Assembly: GCA_024640225.1 (NCBI GenBank)
Contig: JAHEFK010000018.1
Coordinates: 1-41,048 of the forward strand
Origin: Bacteroidota bacterium
GTDB lineage: Bacteria > Bacteroidota > Bacteroidia > Chitinophagales > Chitinophagaceae
Length of the DNA stretch: 41,048 nt
Reading direction: 5' to 3'
The position numbers and the translations under genes are program-made. Under the pieces are notes generated by a model. That model ran no database searches, was not told the origin of the DNA, and saw nothing but the letters and a program-made list of their open reading frames with translations. Below, piece by piece: positions 9,378 to 17,470 of this stretch (within the stretch, counting starts at the first letter, position 1; each line of letters opens with the position of its first letter).

Positions 9378-9621
9378 TCTCTTGAATTAATAAGTCAATT
9401 TGCTTCTGCACATACTCGTTGGTATTTACTGAATTACTTGTAGAAGCCGAAACACTCAAGGAGTTTTCTTGAATCGCTTTCAATTGCTCTTGATAAAGTA
9501 CTATCTTGTCTTGAGCAGCTGCATATTTTTGCTTTACTACCTGCAGCTCTTTATTACAAAGGGCATACTTTTTAATAAGCAAATTTACTTTCTCTTCTAA
9601 AAGGTTCAGTTCATTGTTCAT
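9349..9621 (-). CDS. Small coiled-coil protein downstream of pheT
   Basis: A 90-residue acidic protein dominated by heptad-like repeats (LNLLEEKVNLLIKKY, LQVVKQKYAAAQDKI). A Ser/Thr/Asn linker at about residues 56–68 separates this from a short C-terminal helix (QIDLLIQEIDKIVASI). Its ATG overlaps the pheT stop as ATGA, a typical coupled arrangement. From memory, Bacteroidota often carry such a coiled-coil gene immediately after pheT, frequently next to the division gene zapA, and some databases mislabel it as a synthetase subunit. A ZapB-like or scaffold role is possible but unproven. No zapA is seen here; DUF6452 follows instead. Confidence 0.75.
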   Translation of the reverse strand: MNNELNLLEEKVNLLIKKYALCNKELQVVKQKYAAAQDKIVLYQEQLKAIQENSLSVSASTSNSVNTNEYVQKQIDLLIQEIDKIVASID

Positions 9622-12023
9622 GATCTAATTATTGCATTCAATTGTTTAGAATAAGCATTTATAATTTGTTGCATTTTTGCTTCAATTTCTGCATCGGTAA
9701 AAGTGGCTTCTTGAGATTGAAATTGATAATTTAAAGATAACGATCTATTCTCTAATCCAATTTTCTCACTTTCAAAAATATCAAATAATCCATAGCTCGA
9801 TAAGCCGTCAATTTTGAGCGCATCCGTTGTTTCTTTTATAGCTTGATAGGCAACCGATTTGTTGACTAATATTGATAAATCTCTTTTAACCGATGGGAAT
9901 TTAGAAACCTCTTTATATTGAATTTTTAATTGTTGCAATTTCAATAAGTGATCCCAATTTATTTCTGCATAATAAATTGGATTTTTCAAATCTACAATTT
10001 TTTCAAAAGCTGCTCCTACTAATTCAATCTTAGCGATAAGCTGTTTTTTATTTTTCCAAAGCACAGCACCTTGCTCATCAAAAGTGATTTCTAAACCTAT
10101 AATTCCTTTTTTATGAAAAATAGCGTCAATAATACTCTTAACATAAAAAAGATCTACTGCTTTTGCTTTCTGATTCCAATTGCTTTGCTGCACAAGTCCA
10201 GTACACCAAATACCCAATTTTGTTTCTTCCTGAAAAATTAATGGACTAGGCTGCGTATATACTTTTCCAAATTCATATAAAAACAAATCTGTATTTTTTC
10301 TGTTGCTATTATAGTTGATAACTTCTAATCCAGATGCAAGTAAGGCTGGTCGTAAACAATCTAATTCGCTACTCAAACTATTTAGCATTTTAACCAAATC
10401 AGTGCGATCTGGGTAGTAAGCACTGTTGGTAATAGAATTTGTAACAATCTCTTGAAAACCAATTCCAGAAAGTAATTGCGCAATAGACTCACGATCTGAA
10501 CGATCATTTTTCAATTTAGAAGCATTTACAGAAAACTGAATACTATCTGAAATGACTACTTGATCTAAACCATCAATTCTTAATAATTCCTCTACTAAAT
10601 CTGCACCTTGAAAAACATCTACTTTATTATAAGGCACCCCAACAATCAACTCCTCAGCAGATTCTTTAATCATTGAAAATCCAAGTGCCTTCAAAATTAC
10701 AACCACTTCTTGTAGCAAATATAGTTTACCCGCCAGTCTATTAATAAAGGCCAAATTGGTAGTTACGGTTCTTTGTTCAATAGGACTTGGGTAATTATCT
10801 ATGATAGCACAACTAAGTGTAGCATTGGCATACGTGCCTAATAAATCAATTGCTCTGTATAAGGCTTCTGGAACCTGCAATAAATCTACTCCTTTTTCAA
10901 AATGAGTAGCTGCGTCTGTTCTTAAGCCATGATGAAGCGATGTTTTCCTAATCCACATAGGATTAAAATAAGCGCTCTCCAAAAACAATGTAGTAGTGGC
11001 AGTAGTTACTCCGCTTTTAGCTCCGCCATATACACCCGCCATACACATTGGTTCTGTTGCATTACAAATCATTAGATCTGTATCAATCAATATTCTTTCT
11101 TTATCATCCAGTGTAATAAATTTAGAGGCTGCTACTGCAGGTTTCACAACAACTTTATTGCCCTCAATTTTGGAAGCATCAAATGCATGGAGGGGCTGAC
11201 CGTATTCATGCAAGATGAAATTAGTAATATCAACAACATTGTTGATACTTCTAATGCCTAGTGTTTTTAATTTTATTTGAAGCCATTCCGGTGATGGGCC
11301 CACTTTTACATTGCTTAAATGAGCGCCCATATAGCGTGGACAAGCAACTGGGTGTTGCACCTCAACTTCTATAAGAGGTGCTTGGGTATTCGATTTTCTA
11401 TCAATTGAAGGAAGCTTTACTTCAAACAATTGTTTTCTATGATGGGTTAAATAAGCACAAATATCCTTTGCAACACCGATATGGCTCATAGCATCGGCTC
11501 TATTAGGAGTCAAACCAATATGGATAGCTATTTCTGATGCTGGAATTTTAAAATAATCAGCTACTTTAGTGCCTACTATTAGCTCATTGGGTAATACTTT
11601 GATACCGTCGTGACTTTCACCTAAACCAATTTCATCATCCGCACACAGCATACCCTCACTTACCTCTCCTCTAATTTTAGCTTTTTTAATTTCAAAAGCT
11701 TCTCCTTTCAATGGATGAACAAAGCAGCCTACTGGTGCTACAATCACTTTTTGGCCTGCAGCTACATTTGGAGCTCCGCATACAATCGATAATACCGTAT
11801 CATTTCCTATGCTAACAGTAGTGCATTTTAATTTATCTGCATTGGGATGTTGTGCACATGTCAATACCTCTCCAATTACCAAACCCTCTAAACTCCCTTT
11901 TATGGATTCAATTTTCTCTGTTCCCTCTACTTCTAATCCTATTGATGTTAAAATTTCGCTTACTTCCTCTACGCTTAAAGAAACTGGTAAATAATCCAAA
12001 AGCCAATTATATGAAATCGTCAT
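9618..12023 (-). CDS. pheT: Phenylalanine--tRNA ligase beta subunit
   Basis: The 801-residue length is normal for bacterial PheT. It begins ISYNWLLDYLP, followed by the EMAP/tRNA-binding OB domain (VIGEVLTCAQHPNADKLKC, residues ~45–155), the B3/B4 editing region with HEYGQPLHAFDA near 265–285, the B5 DNA-binding-like domain (~400–480), and a C-terminal ferredoxin-fold anticodon-binding domain starting SKFPSVKRDLSI (~705–800). With PheS it charges tRNA-Phe; pheS is not in the window. It is the first gene of a tightly linked minus-strand run (coiled-coil, DUF6452, DUF6048, S8 protease) and is divergent from dnaB across 294 bp. Confidence 0.97.
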   Translation of the reverse strand: MTISYNWLLDYLPVSLSVEEVSEILTSIGLEVEGTEKIESIKGSLEGLVIGEVLTCAQHPNADKLKCTTVSIGNDTVLSIVCGAPNVAAGQKVIVAPVGCFVHPLKGEAFEIKKAKIRGEVSEGMLCADDEIGLGESHDGIKVLPNELIVGTKVADYFKIPASEIAIHIGLTPNRADAMSHIGVAKDICAYLTHHRKQLFEVKLPSIDRKSNTQAPLIEVEVQHPVACPRYMGAHLSNVKVGPSPEWLQIKLKTLGIRSINNVVDITNFILHEYGQPLHAFDASKIEGNKVVVKPAVAASKFITLDDKERILIDTDLMICNATEPMCMAGVYGGAKSGVTTATTTLFLESAYFNPMWIRKTSLHHGLRTDAATHFEKGVDLLQVPEALYRAIDLLGTYANATLSCAIIDNYPSPIEQRTVTTNLAFINRLAGKLYLLQEVVVILKALGFSMIKESAEELIVGVPYNKVDVFQGADLVEELLRIDGLDQVVISDSIQFSVNASKLKNDRSDRESIAQLLSGIGFQEIVTNSITNSAYYPDRTDLVKMLNSLSSELDCLRPALLASGLEVINYNSNRKNTDLFLYEFGKVYTQPSPLIFQEETKLGIWCTGLVQQSNWNQKAKAVDLFYVKSIIDAIFHKKGIIGLEITFDEQGAVLWKNKKQLIAKIELVGAAFEKIVDLKNPIYYAEINWDHLLKLQQLKIQYKEVSKFPSVKRDLSILVNKSVAYQAIKETTDALKIDGLSSYGLFDIFESEKIGLENRSLSLNYQFQSQEATFTDAEIEAKMQQIINAYSKQLNAIIRS

Positions 12024-12158
12024 GTAGTGTATAATATTTGATTGTAAAGATAAATGATTGCTTCAGTTTTTAAGCACTTTTCATAAAAAGAGCCTATGTT
12101 TACTCTTTACCATTTTTTGTAAGTAACTTAGCAAAACTTGTTAATTATATTAAAATGA

Positions 12159-12167
12159 TGTGGATAA
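12159..12167 (-). promoter_or_regulatory. Consensus DnaA box upstream of dnaB
   Basis: The plus strand reads TGTGGATAA, the exact complement of the DnaA box TTATCCACA. It also forms part of a TGTGG-N6-CCACA dyad (12159–12174). It is the only perfect box noticed in this intergenic region, so DnaA control of dnaB or pheT is a better guess than a full origin. Confidence 0.45.
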
Positions 12168-12260
12168 CTCCACAAATATCAACATAAGTGCTGTAAAATC
12201 AAGCATAAACCTGTTAATTACCAAAGGTAAAGAAGGGATAAATTTAAAAATTAACAAGAC

Positions 12261-12291
12261 TTGCATACCCTAGAGGGTCTGTGTAATTTAG
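12261..12291 (+). promoter_or_regulatory. Candidate dnaB promoter with internal dyad
   Basis: TTG at 12261–12263, a 20-bp spacer, then TAATTTAG at 12284–12291, which has one mismatch to TAnnTTTG. The spacer holds an inverted repeat ACCCT-AG-AGGGT (12267–12278) that could be an operator. The dnaB ATG is 27 bp downstream of the -7 element. Confidence 0.4.
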
Positions 12292-12317
12292 AGTTTCAAA
12301 TTAATAATAAATAAACA

Positions 12318-13931
12318 ATGGCAGTCAATACTAAAAGAGAGGTGAGCAAAGGGAAACAGCCCAAAATAGACTTTAATTCCATTATGTATGGGAAAGTACC
12401 TCCTCAAGCAATTGAGTTGGAAGAAGCTGTATTGGGAGCCATCATGTTAGAAACCGACAAATTAGCTGAAACCTTAGAAATTATTCAAGCTACGGATTGT
12501 TTTTATGTGGAAGCACATCAGAAAATATACGCTTGCATTAGAAACTTGTTCGACAAAGGCATTCCAGTAGATTTATTGACAGTTTCTGAAGAACTCAGAA
12601 AGAACGATGAATTAGAATTAGTTGGAGGCGCCTATTACCTTACCAAACTTACGATGAATGTGGTATCTAGTGCGAATGTAGAGCACCATGCCCGCATTAT
12701 CATGGAGAAGTTTATTATGCGAGAATTAATTAGAAACTCCAGTGATATTATTGGTAGTGCTTATGATGCATCTACCGATGTGTTTGATTTGCTAGATACC
12801 GCAGAAACCAGACTATATGATATTACCGACAAACACCTGAGAAAAAATTTCACATCGCTTAAGGAAGTATTGGTAAAGACGGTGAAGGAAATTGAAGAAG
12901 CTAAGAATAAAAAAGATGATGTAACGGGCGTACCTACAGGTTTCCAAGAATTAGATAAACTTACTTCTGGATGGCAGAAAAATGCATTAATTGTTGTAGC
13001 GGCAAGACCTGCTGTGGGTAAAACTGCCTTCTGTTTAAATTTAGCTATGAATGCTGCCATGAATAGCAGCAAGCCTTTTCCGGTAGCGTTTTTCTCTCTA
13101 GAGATGGGTGCAGGCGAGCTTGTAAAAAGGATGTTGGCGGCACAAACGGAAGTCAACATGGATGCAATTACGAAAGGTCGAATGCAAGATCATGAATTCA
13201 TCCAAATGCAACAAAGAATGAGCAAATTAGCCTCTTCCCCAATTTATTTAGATGACCAAGCAGCTATCAATATCTTTGAATTAAGGGCAAAAGCAAGAAG
13301 ATTAAAACAACGTCATGGTATTGAGATGATTATTATCGACTACTTGCAATTAATGTCGGGATCAAGCGCTAATGGTGGTAATCGTGAACAAGAGATTTCG
13401 AAAATATCTAGAGACTTAAAATCATTAGCTAAAGAATTAGCTATTCCTATTATTGCTTTGTCGCAGTTAAATCGTTCGGTAGAATCAAGAACAACCTCTA
13501 AAGTGCCGCAATTGAGTGATTTACGTGAATCGGGCGCTATTGAGCAAGATGCGGACATGGTTATTTTCTTATACAGACCCGAATATTACGGAGTTAACAA
13601 TGATGAAAATGGTCAATCAATTGAAGGGGAAACGCATATCTATATTGCCAAAAACAGAAGTGGTAGCACCGATACGGTTAAATTGAAATTCATCAAAGAA
13701 TATCAAAAATTTGTTGACTTAGAAACGGGATTTAACTATGGTTTCTATAATGCTAGAGCAGGAATAAGCCAAGATCCTAGCGATTTTGACAAATCTAAAT
13801 TATACATCCAAGATGGTTTCCAAACCCTACAATCTAAAGCTAATGATGTTCAATTTGATGATGATGATTTCCCAAAAAACAGTGGCTTGAAAAATAATTT
13901 TCAAGAAGAAGATGAAGACACGCCTTTTTAA
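12318..13931 (+). CDS. dnaB: Replicative DNA helicase DnaB
   Basis: A 537-residue DnaB. The N-terminal helical domain starts near PPQAIELEEAVLGAIML (residues 28–130), followed by the linker and the RecA-like ATPase. Walker A is ARPAVGKTAF (229–238), Walker B is IIIDYLQLM, and the downstream motifs SQLNRSVESR and LRESGAIEQDAD include the arginine-finger region. It unwinds DNA ahead of the replisome and recruits primase. No intein or insertion is seen. The tail after residue ~480 is acidic and low-complexity (DDDDFP, EEDEDTPF). The gene is divergent from pheT and is followed 10 bp later by a tryptophan dioxygenase, which probably shares the transcript. Confidence 0.97.
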   Translation: MAVNTKREVSKGKQPKIDFNSIMYGKVPPQAIELEEAVLGAIMLETDKLAETLEIIQATDCFYVEAHQKIYACIRNLFDKGIPVDLLTVSEELRKNDELELVGGAYYLTKLTMNVVSSANVEHHARIIMEKFIMRELIRNSSDIIGSAYDASTDVFDLLDTAETRLYDITDKHLRKNFTSLKEVLVKTVKEIEEAKNKKDDVTGVPTGFQELDKLTSGWQKNALIVVAARPAVGKTAFCLNLAMNAAMNSSKPFPVAFFSLEMGAGELVKRMLAAQTEVNMDAITKGRMQDHEFIQMQQRMSKLASSPIYLDDQAAINIFELRAKARRLKQRHGIEMIIIDYLQLMSGSSANGGNREQEISKISRDLKSLAKELAIPIIALSQLNRSVESRTTSKVPQLSDLRESGAIEQDADMVIFLYRPEYYGVNNDENGQSIEGETHIYIAKNRSGSTDTVKLKFIKEYQKFVDLETGFNYGFYNARAGISQDPSDFDKSKLYIQDGFQTLQSKANDVQFDDDDFPKNSGLKNNFQEEDEDTPF

Positions 13932-13941
13932 AATATAAACT

Positions 13942-14958
13942 ATGCAAGAGAGAAAACCCGTTTATTACAGTGAGTATTTACAATTACCTACTATTTTAAA
14001 TGCACAAGCACCAGAAAGTGCTAAAGAGAATATTAAAGCAGATGATGAAATGCTTTTCATTATCATACATCAAACCTATGAATTATGGTTTAAACAAATA
14101 TTACACGAATTAGGAATAATTAGAAGCGTATTCAAGCAAGATACAATCGATAATAGTTCAGCCGATATCTATAATTCCGTTCATAGAGCAAAAAGGATTA
14201 TAAAAATAATGGAGTTAATGGTTAACCAAATGTCCATAATGGAAACCATGACTCCCTTGGATTTTCTGGACTTTAGAGACTTATTACGACCAGCATCTGG
14301 CTTTCAATCTATTCAGTTTAAAATTATAGAAGCTACGTTAGGTCTGGCGTATGATCAACGTCATGGCAAAGGTTACTATTTATCACAGTTAAGTCAGCAC
14401 GATATCGATTTAGTAAAACAAGCCGAATCGGAAGAGTCTCTATTGTCTCTTATCAACAAATGGCTAGAGCGCATGCCGTATGCTAATGACGAGCAACATT
14501 GGAACCAAAATGATTTTTGGAATCAATATGAAACAGCTTATAGCAATAGCTTACAAGAATCAGAAAAAGGTAATATCAGCACGTTTAGAAATTTGTTTAT
14601 AGATGCAAACAATTATCCTGAAGATCGAAAAATGAGCATGAAAGCATGTCAAAATGCACTATTCATTATCTTATATAGAGACTATCCCCTATTCCATTTG
14701 CCTTACGAATTACTGAGCACTTTATTAGAAGTAGACGAGCAATTGGGATTATGGAGACAACGCCATATTCACATGGTACAACGTACAATTGGGAAACGAG
14801 TGGGAACTGGTGGAAGTACGGGTGCTGCTTATTTAAAAGCAGCGGCAGATACGCACTATGTATTTAAAGAATTGGCAGAATTAACATCTTTCCTATTACC
14901 TAGAAATGCTTTACCAAAACTACCTGATACTTTAATTAAAAATTTGAGTTATCAATAG
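13942..14958 (+). CDS. kynA: Tryptophan 2,3-dioxygenase family protein
   Basis: A 338-residue haem dioxygenase. The substrate-pocket block IIHQTYELWFKQ includes His43, corresponding to the active-site histidine of bacterial TDO. The haem-binding block RHIHMVQRTIG has His275 aligned with the proximal ligand, followed by the glycine-rich GTGGSTGAAYLK loop that contacts the tryptophan backbone. The enzyme opens the indole ring to give N-formylkynurenine, the first step of the kynurenine pathway. No other kynurenine or NAD-biosynthesis gene is nearby. It is slightly longer than the ~300-residue proteobacterial enzymes. It begins 10 bp after dnaB and ends one base from the convergent NamZ-like gene. 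Confidence 0.92.
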   Translation: MQERKPVYYSEYLQLPTILNAQAPESAKENIKADDEMLFIIIHQTYELWFKQILHELGIIRSVFKQDTIDNSSADIYNSVHRAKRIIKIMELMVNQMSIMETMTPLDFLDFRDLLRPASGFQSIQFKIIEATLGLAYDQRHGKGYYLSQLSQHDIDLVKQAESEESLLSLINKWLERMPYANDEQHWNQNDFWNQYETAYSNSLQESEKGNISTFRNLFIDANNYPEDRKMSMKACQNALFIILYRDYPLFHLPYELLSTLLEVDEQLGLWRQRHIHMVQRTIGKRVGTGGSTGAAYLKAAADTHYVFKELAELTSFLLPRNALPKLPDTLIKNLSYQ

Positions 14959-14959
14959 C

Positions 14960-16144
14960 TTATTCAAAATCGGTATAGAGTAAATACTGTTTACGTATTT
15001 TTTTAAACGCTTGTATACCACTCGACCAAGAAGCTCTGATACTATCTTCACTTAAATGGGCAATCAATTGTTTTTCTAATAGTTGGTTGCCTACTAATTT
15101 CTGGAAAAAGGGATTGAAAAAATGTTCTTTATCACTACTTGCATTGTAAGCATCCATCAACCAAGTTAAATTTAATTTGTGCTTTATTAAAGCTAAAGCT
15201 TCATCCTCTGTGGTAGCTAATAAAGCACCATAGCAAGTGTCGGATTCATAAAGAGGTTTGCTTGCACCTTGCATTTTTTGTGGTACAAAAGAATAGCGAT
15301 ACGTAGCTTTAAAGCTTGGATGACCAAATTGCTGAAATGGATAAGCTGTGCCTCTACCAACACTTACAATGGTGCCTTCAAACAAACACAAAGAAGGATA
15401 TAAATAGATTGCCGTATTGTTTTTTAGATTAGGGGAAGGTGCCACAGGTAAGGTATAGTGCATGGCATGCGTATAATTTAAGCATGAAACAACCTTTAAT
15501 TTACTGGTACGTAAAGCAGCAACGGTTCCCTTAAGCATTAATGCATATTCGGCAATCGTCATTCCATATACGATGGGTATAGGCTGCATACCAACAAACG
15601 ATTTAAAGGATGTATCTAATACCGGACCATCTATATAAAAGCCATTGGGATTTGGCCTATCTAAAACTATAAGATCTTTATTATTCGATACACAGGCTTG
15701 CATTACATATTCTAAAGAGGATATATAGGTATAGAAACGCACGCCAACATCTTGAAGATCGAATAGGACTATATCAATATTTTCAAAATCCTTTGCTGTT
15801 GGCTCTTTATGTGCGCCATATAAAGAAATAATGGGAAGACCTGTTTTAGTGTCTACTGCATTATCAATATGTGCTCCAGCATCGGCACTACCTCTAAAGC
15901 CATGTTCAGGAGTGAAAATCTTGGTGATTTGAATATCTAAAGATAATAAGGTATCTAACAAAGCGACATCATGCACCATAGATGTCTGATTGATTACCAA
16001 AGCTACTTTTTTATGTTTTAATACCGGTACATAAGCACCAAGTCTTGATGCACCCACTTCAATTTTAGCAGGATTGCGCGATGGTTGTGCCCATAAAGAA
16101 GAAAAACTGAAAAGGGCAATAAGTAATATTAAAATTGGTTTCAT
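14960..16144 (-). CDS. namZ: DUF1343 / NamZ-like exo-beta-N-acetylmuramidase (GH171)
   Basis: A 394-residue exported protein. The signal peptide is KPILILLIALFSFSSLWAQ. Family blocks include VALVINQTSMV, the FTPEHGFRG motif near the proposed catalytic site, DLQDVGVRFYTYISS, RPNPNGFYIDGP, and SVGRGTAYPFQQFGHP. DUF1343 members characterised in Bacillus (NamZ, family GH171) remove terminal N-acetylmuramic acid from peptidoglycan fragments, so a periplasmic wall-recycling role is likely. The ATG at 16144 gives a clean leader. An in-frame TTG at 16165 overlaps the promoter -7 element and is rejected. It is divergent from the FKBP gene and convergent with the dioxygenase gene. Confidence 0.9.
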   Translation of the reverse strand: MKPILILLIALFSFSSLWAQPSRNPAKIEVGASRLGAYVPVLKHKKVALVINQTSMVHDVALLDTLLSLDIQITKIFTPEHGFRGSADAGAHIDNAVDTKTGLPIISLYGAHKEPTAKDFENIDIVLFDLQDVGVRFYTYISSLEYVMQACVSNNKDLIVLDRPNPNGFYIDGPVLDTSFKSFVGMQPIPIVYGMTIAEYALMLKGTVAALRTSKLKVVSCLNYTHAMHYTLPVAPSPNLKNNTAIYLYPSLCLFEGTIVSVGRGTAYPFQQFGHPSFKATYRYSFVPQKMQGASKPLYESDTCYGALLATTEDEALALIKHKLNLTWLMDAYNASSDKEHFFNPFFQKLVGNQLLEKQLIAHLSEDSIRASWSSGIQAFKKIRKQYLLYTDFE

Positions 16145-16162
16145 AAATATTGGTATCCGATA

Positions 16163-16170
16163 CAAATCTA
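16163..16170 (-). promoter_or_regulatory. Candidate -7 element for the namZ-like gene
   Basis: The minus strand reads TAGATTTG, an exact TAnnTTTG match, ending 18 bp before the ATG at 16144. No -33 TTG is seen at the normal distance. Confidence 0.4.
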
Positions 16171-16199
16171 AAATAATAAAGGTAATTTAATAAGGAATA

Positions 16200-16232
16200 T
16201 TGAATTTAGTATTACAATTAATGGTAACTTTG
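16200..16232 (+). promoter_or_regulatory. Bacteroidete-type promoter for the FKBP gene
   Basis: TTG at 16200–16202, a 22-bp spacer, and TAACTTTG at 16225–16232 (exact TAnnTTTG). The ATG lies 19 bp beyond the -7 element. Confidence 0.5.
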
Positions 16233-16251
16233 TAAGCTAAAAAAAACATAT

Positions 16252-16683
16252 ATGCAACAAGTAAAAAGTGGCGATGTGGTAAATGTTCATTATCATGGCC
16301 GATTAACAAGTGGTGAAACGTTTGATAGTTCAGAAGGAAGAGCACCTTTACAATTTGTAGTAGGAAGCGGTCAGGTTATTAAAGGTTTTGACGATGCTGT
16401 TTTAAGCATGAAAGTAGGTGATAAATTAACCGTTACCATTCCAGTTGATTTAGCATACGGTCCTAAAAACGACCAAATGTTATTGGAATATCCTCTAAAT
16501 GAATTTCCATCTGATATTCAAGCCGAAGAAGGAATGGAATTACATATGAATGATGCTGATGGAAATGTATTTCCGGTTCGCATTGCTAAAGTTTTAGAAG
16601 AGAGTGTTATTTTAGATGCTAATCATACTTTAGCTGGGGAAGATCTTATTTTTGATTTAGAATTAATTTCAATTGAAGCATAA
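16252..16683 (+). CDS. SlyD-like FKBP-type peptidyl-prolyl cis-trans isomerase
   Basis: A 143-residue cytoplasmic protein with no signal peptide. The FKBP fold is shown by VNVHYHGRLTSGETFDSS, a VVGSGQVIKGFDDAVLSMKVG block, and TIPVDLAYGP. An insert-in-flap chaperone domain (residues ~72–122) interrupts the fold, and the fold returns with the SlyD-type LDANHTLAGEDLIFDLEL motif. SlyD proteins catalyse prolyl isomerisation and act as folding chaperones. The histidine/cysteine-rich metal-binding tail of E. coli SlyD is absent. It stands alone between a promoter and a strong terminator, so it is probably monocistronic. Confidence 0.93.
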   Translation: MQQVKSGDVVNVHYHGRLTSGETFDSSEGRAPLQFVVGSGQVIKGFDDAVLSMKVGDKLTVTIPVDLAYGPKNDQMLLEYPLNEFPSDIQAEEGMELHMNDADGNVFPVRIAKVLEESVILDANHTLAGEDLIFDLELISIEA

Positions 16684-16701
16684 GTAATTAATCCAATTTT
16701 G

Positions 16702-16745
16702 AAATGCCCCCAAATACTTTTGAGTCTTTTGGGGGTATTTTTTTT
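16702..16745 (+). terminator. Strong intrinsic terminator after the FKBP gene
   Basis: CCCCCAAA (16707–16714) pairs with TTTGGGGG (16728–16735). The stem extends outward through G-U, T-A and three A-T pairs, closing about 13 bp, and is followed by a run of T to 16745. It begins 18 bp after the FKBP stop. The partly symmetrical A/T flanks could also give weak function on the minus strand. Confidence 0.9.
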
Positions 16746-16773
16746 CAATAAATCAAATATCATATCTTATTAT

Positions 16774-16781
16774 TACATTTG
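16774..16781 (+). promoter_or_regulatory. Candidate -7 element for exbB-exbD-recG
   Basis: TACATTTG fits TAnnTTTG exactly and lies 18 bp before the exbB ATG, just after the upstream terminator. No good -33 TTG is visible. Confidence 0.4.
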
Positions 16782-16799
16782 CTAAAACAATAAATCAAT

Positions 16800-17459
16800 A
16801 TGGCATTCTTACAAACTATTTTACTTCAGGCAAACCAAGAAGCTACAAAAGTTGCAACATTATCTCTTTTTGAATTACTTAAAGAAGGTGGACTATTGAT
16901 GATTCCAATTGGAATTTGCTCTATCATTATGTGTGTAGTTTTTATTGAGCGTTTTTTATATATCAAATCGCTTTCTAAATTAGACGCTAATTTTAGCAAT
17001 AAAATCAAAGAGCAATTAGAAAATAATAATAAACCCGGAGCTATAAGTATTTGCAAGAGTGCAAATCACCCTATTGCTAGAATGATTGAAAAAGGCATTC
17101 AGCGCATGGATAAACCCTATGAGCAAATTGAAAAATCAATGGAACAAGTAGGAAAATTAGAAGTGTATCAAATGGAAAAGAACACCTCAATTTTATCTAC
17201 CATAGCAGGTATTGCACCTATGTTTGGTTTTTTAGGAACGATTGCGGGTATGATTATCCTTTTCTTTAATATCCAACACGATGGGTTTTCATTAGAACAT
17301 ATTGCAGGTGGTATTTATACAAAAATGGTTACCTCCGCTGTAGGTCTTATTATTGGTTTGCTTTCTTATGTAGCTTATAACTATATAAACGCTCAAATCA
17401 ACAAAGCCGTTAATAAAATGGAAGCTGCTGCTGCAGATTTTTTAGATACAATTGCTTAA
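16800..17459 (+). CDS. exbB: MotA/TolQ/ExbB proton-channel family protein
   Basis: A 219-residue inner-membrane protein with three transmembrane segments: about 31–53 (LLMIPIGICSIIMCVVF), 137–160 (the conserved STIAGIAPMFGFLGTIAGMI block), and 178–200. The cytoplasmic loop between the first two carries the long helical region. In the family, it forms the pentameric proton channel that, with ExbD, energises TonB-dependent transport (or Tol function). It is followed 11 bp later by exbD. No tonB is present in the window, so the partner system cannot be decided. Confidence 0.92.
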   Translation: MAFLQTILLQANQEATKVATLSLFELLKEGGLLMIPIGICSIIMCVVFIERFLYIKSLSKLDANFSNKIKEQLENNNKPGAISICKSANHPIARMIEKGIQRMDKPYEQIEKSMEQVGKLEVYQMEKNTSILSTIAGIAPMFGFLGTIAGMIILFFNIQHDGFSLEHIAGGIYTKMVTSAVGLIIGLLSYVAYNYINAQINKAVNKMEAAAADFLDTIA

Positions 17460-17470
17460 AACTAGCTACG

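Larger units (their letters stand above)
12024..12317. promoter_or_regulatory. Divergent pheT/dnaB control region with DnaA box
   Basis: This AT-rich gap separates pheT (minus) from dnaB (plus). It contains one exact DnaA-box sequence on the minus strand (TTATCCACA, 12159–12167), the octamer TGTTAATT three times (plus 12139–12146, plus 12212–12219, minus 12249–12256), and a dnaB promoter candidate. The outer octamer copies extend to a perfect 10-bp inverted repeat (CTTGTTAATT). A weak pheT -7 element (TATCTTTA, minus 12052–12045) has one mismatch. No open reading frame of note is present. Confidence 0.55.

Noticed and set aside
12024-12317. Replication origin (oriC)
   Set aside because: Only one exact DnaA box was found, with no box cluster and no dnaA or other typical origin neighbour. 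A regulatory site is the safer reading.
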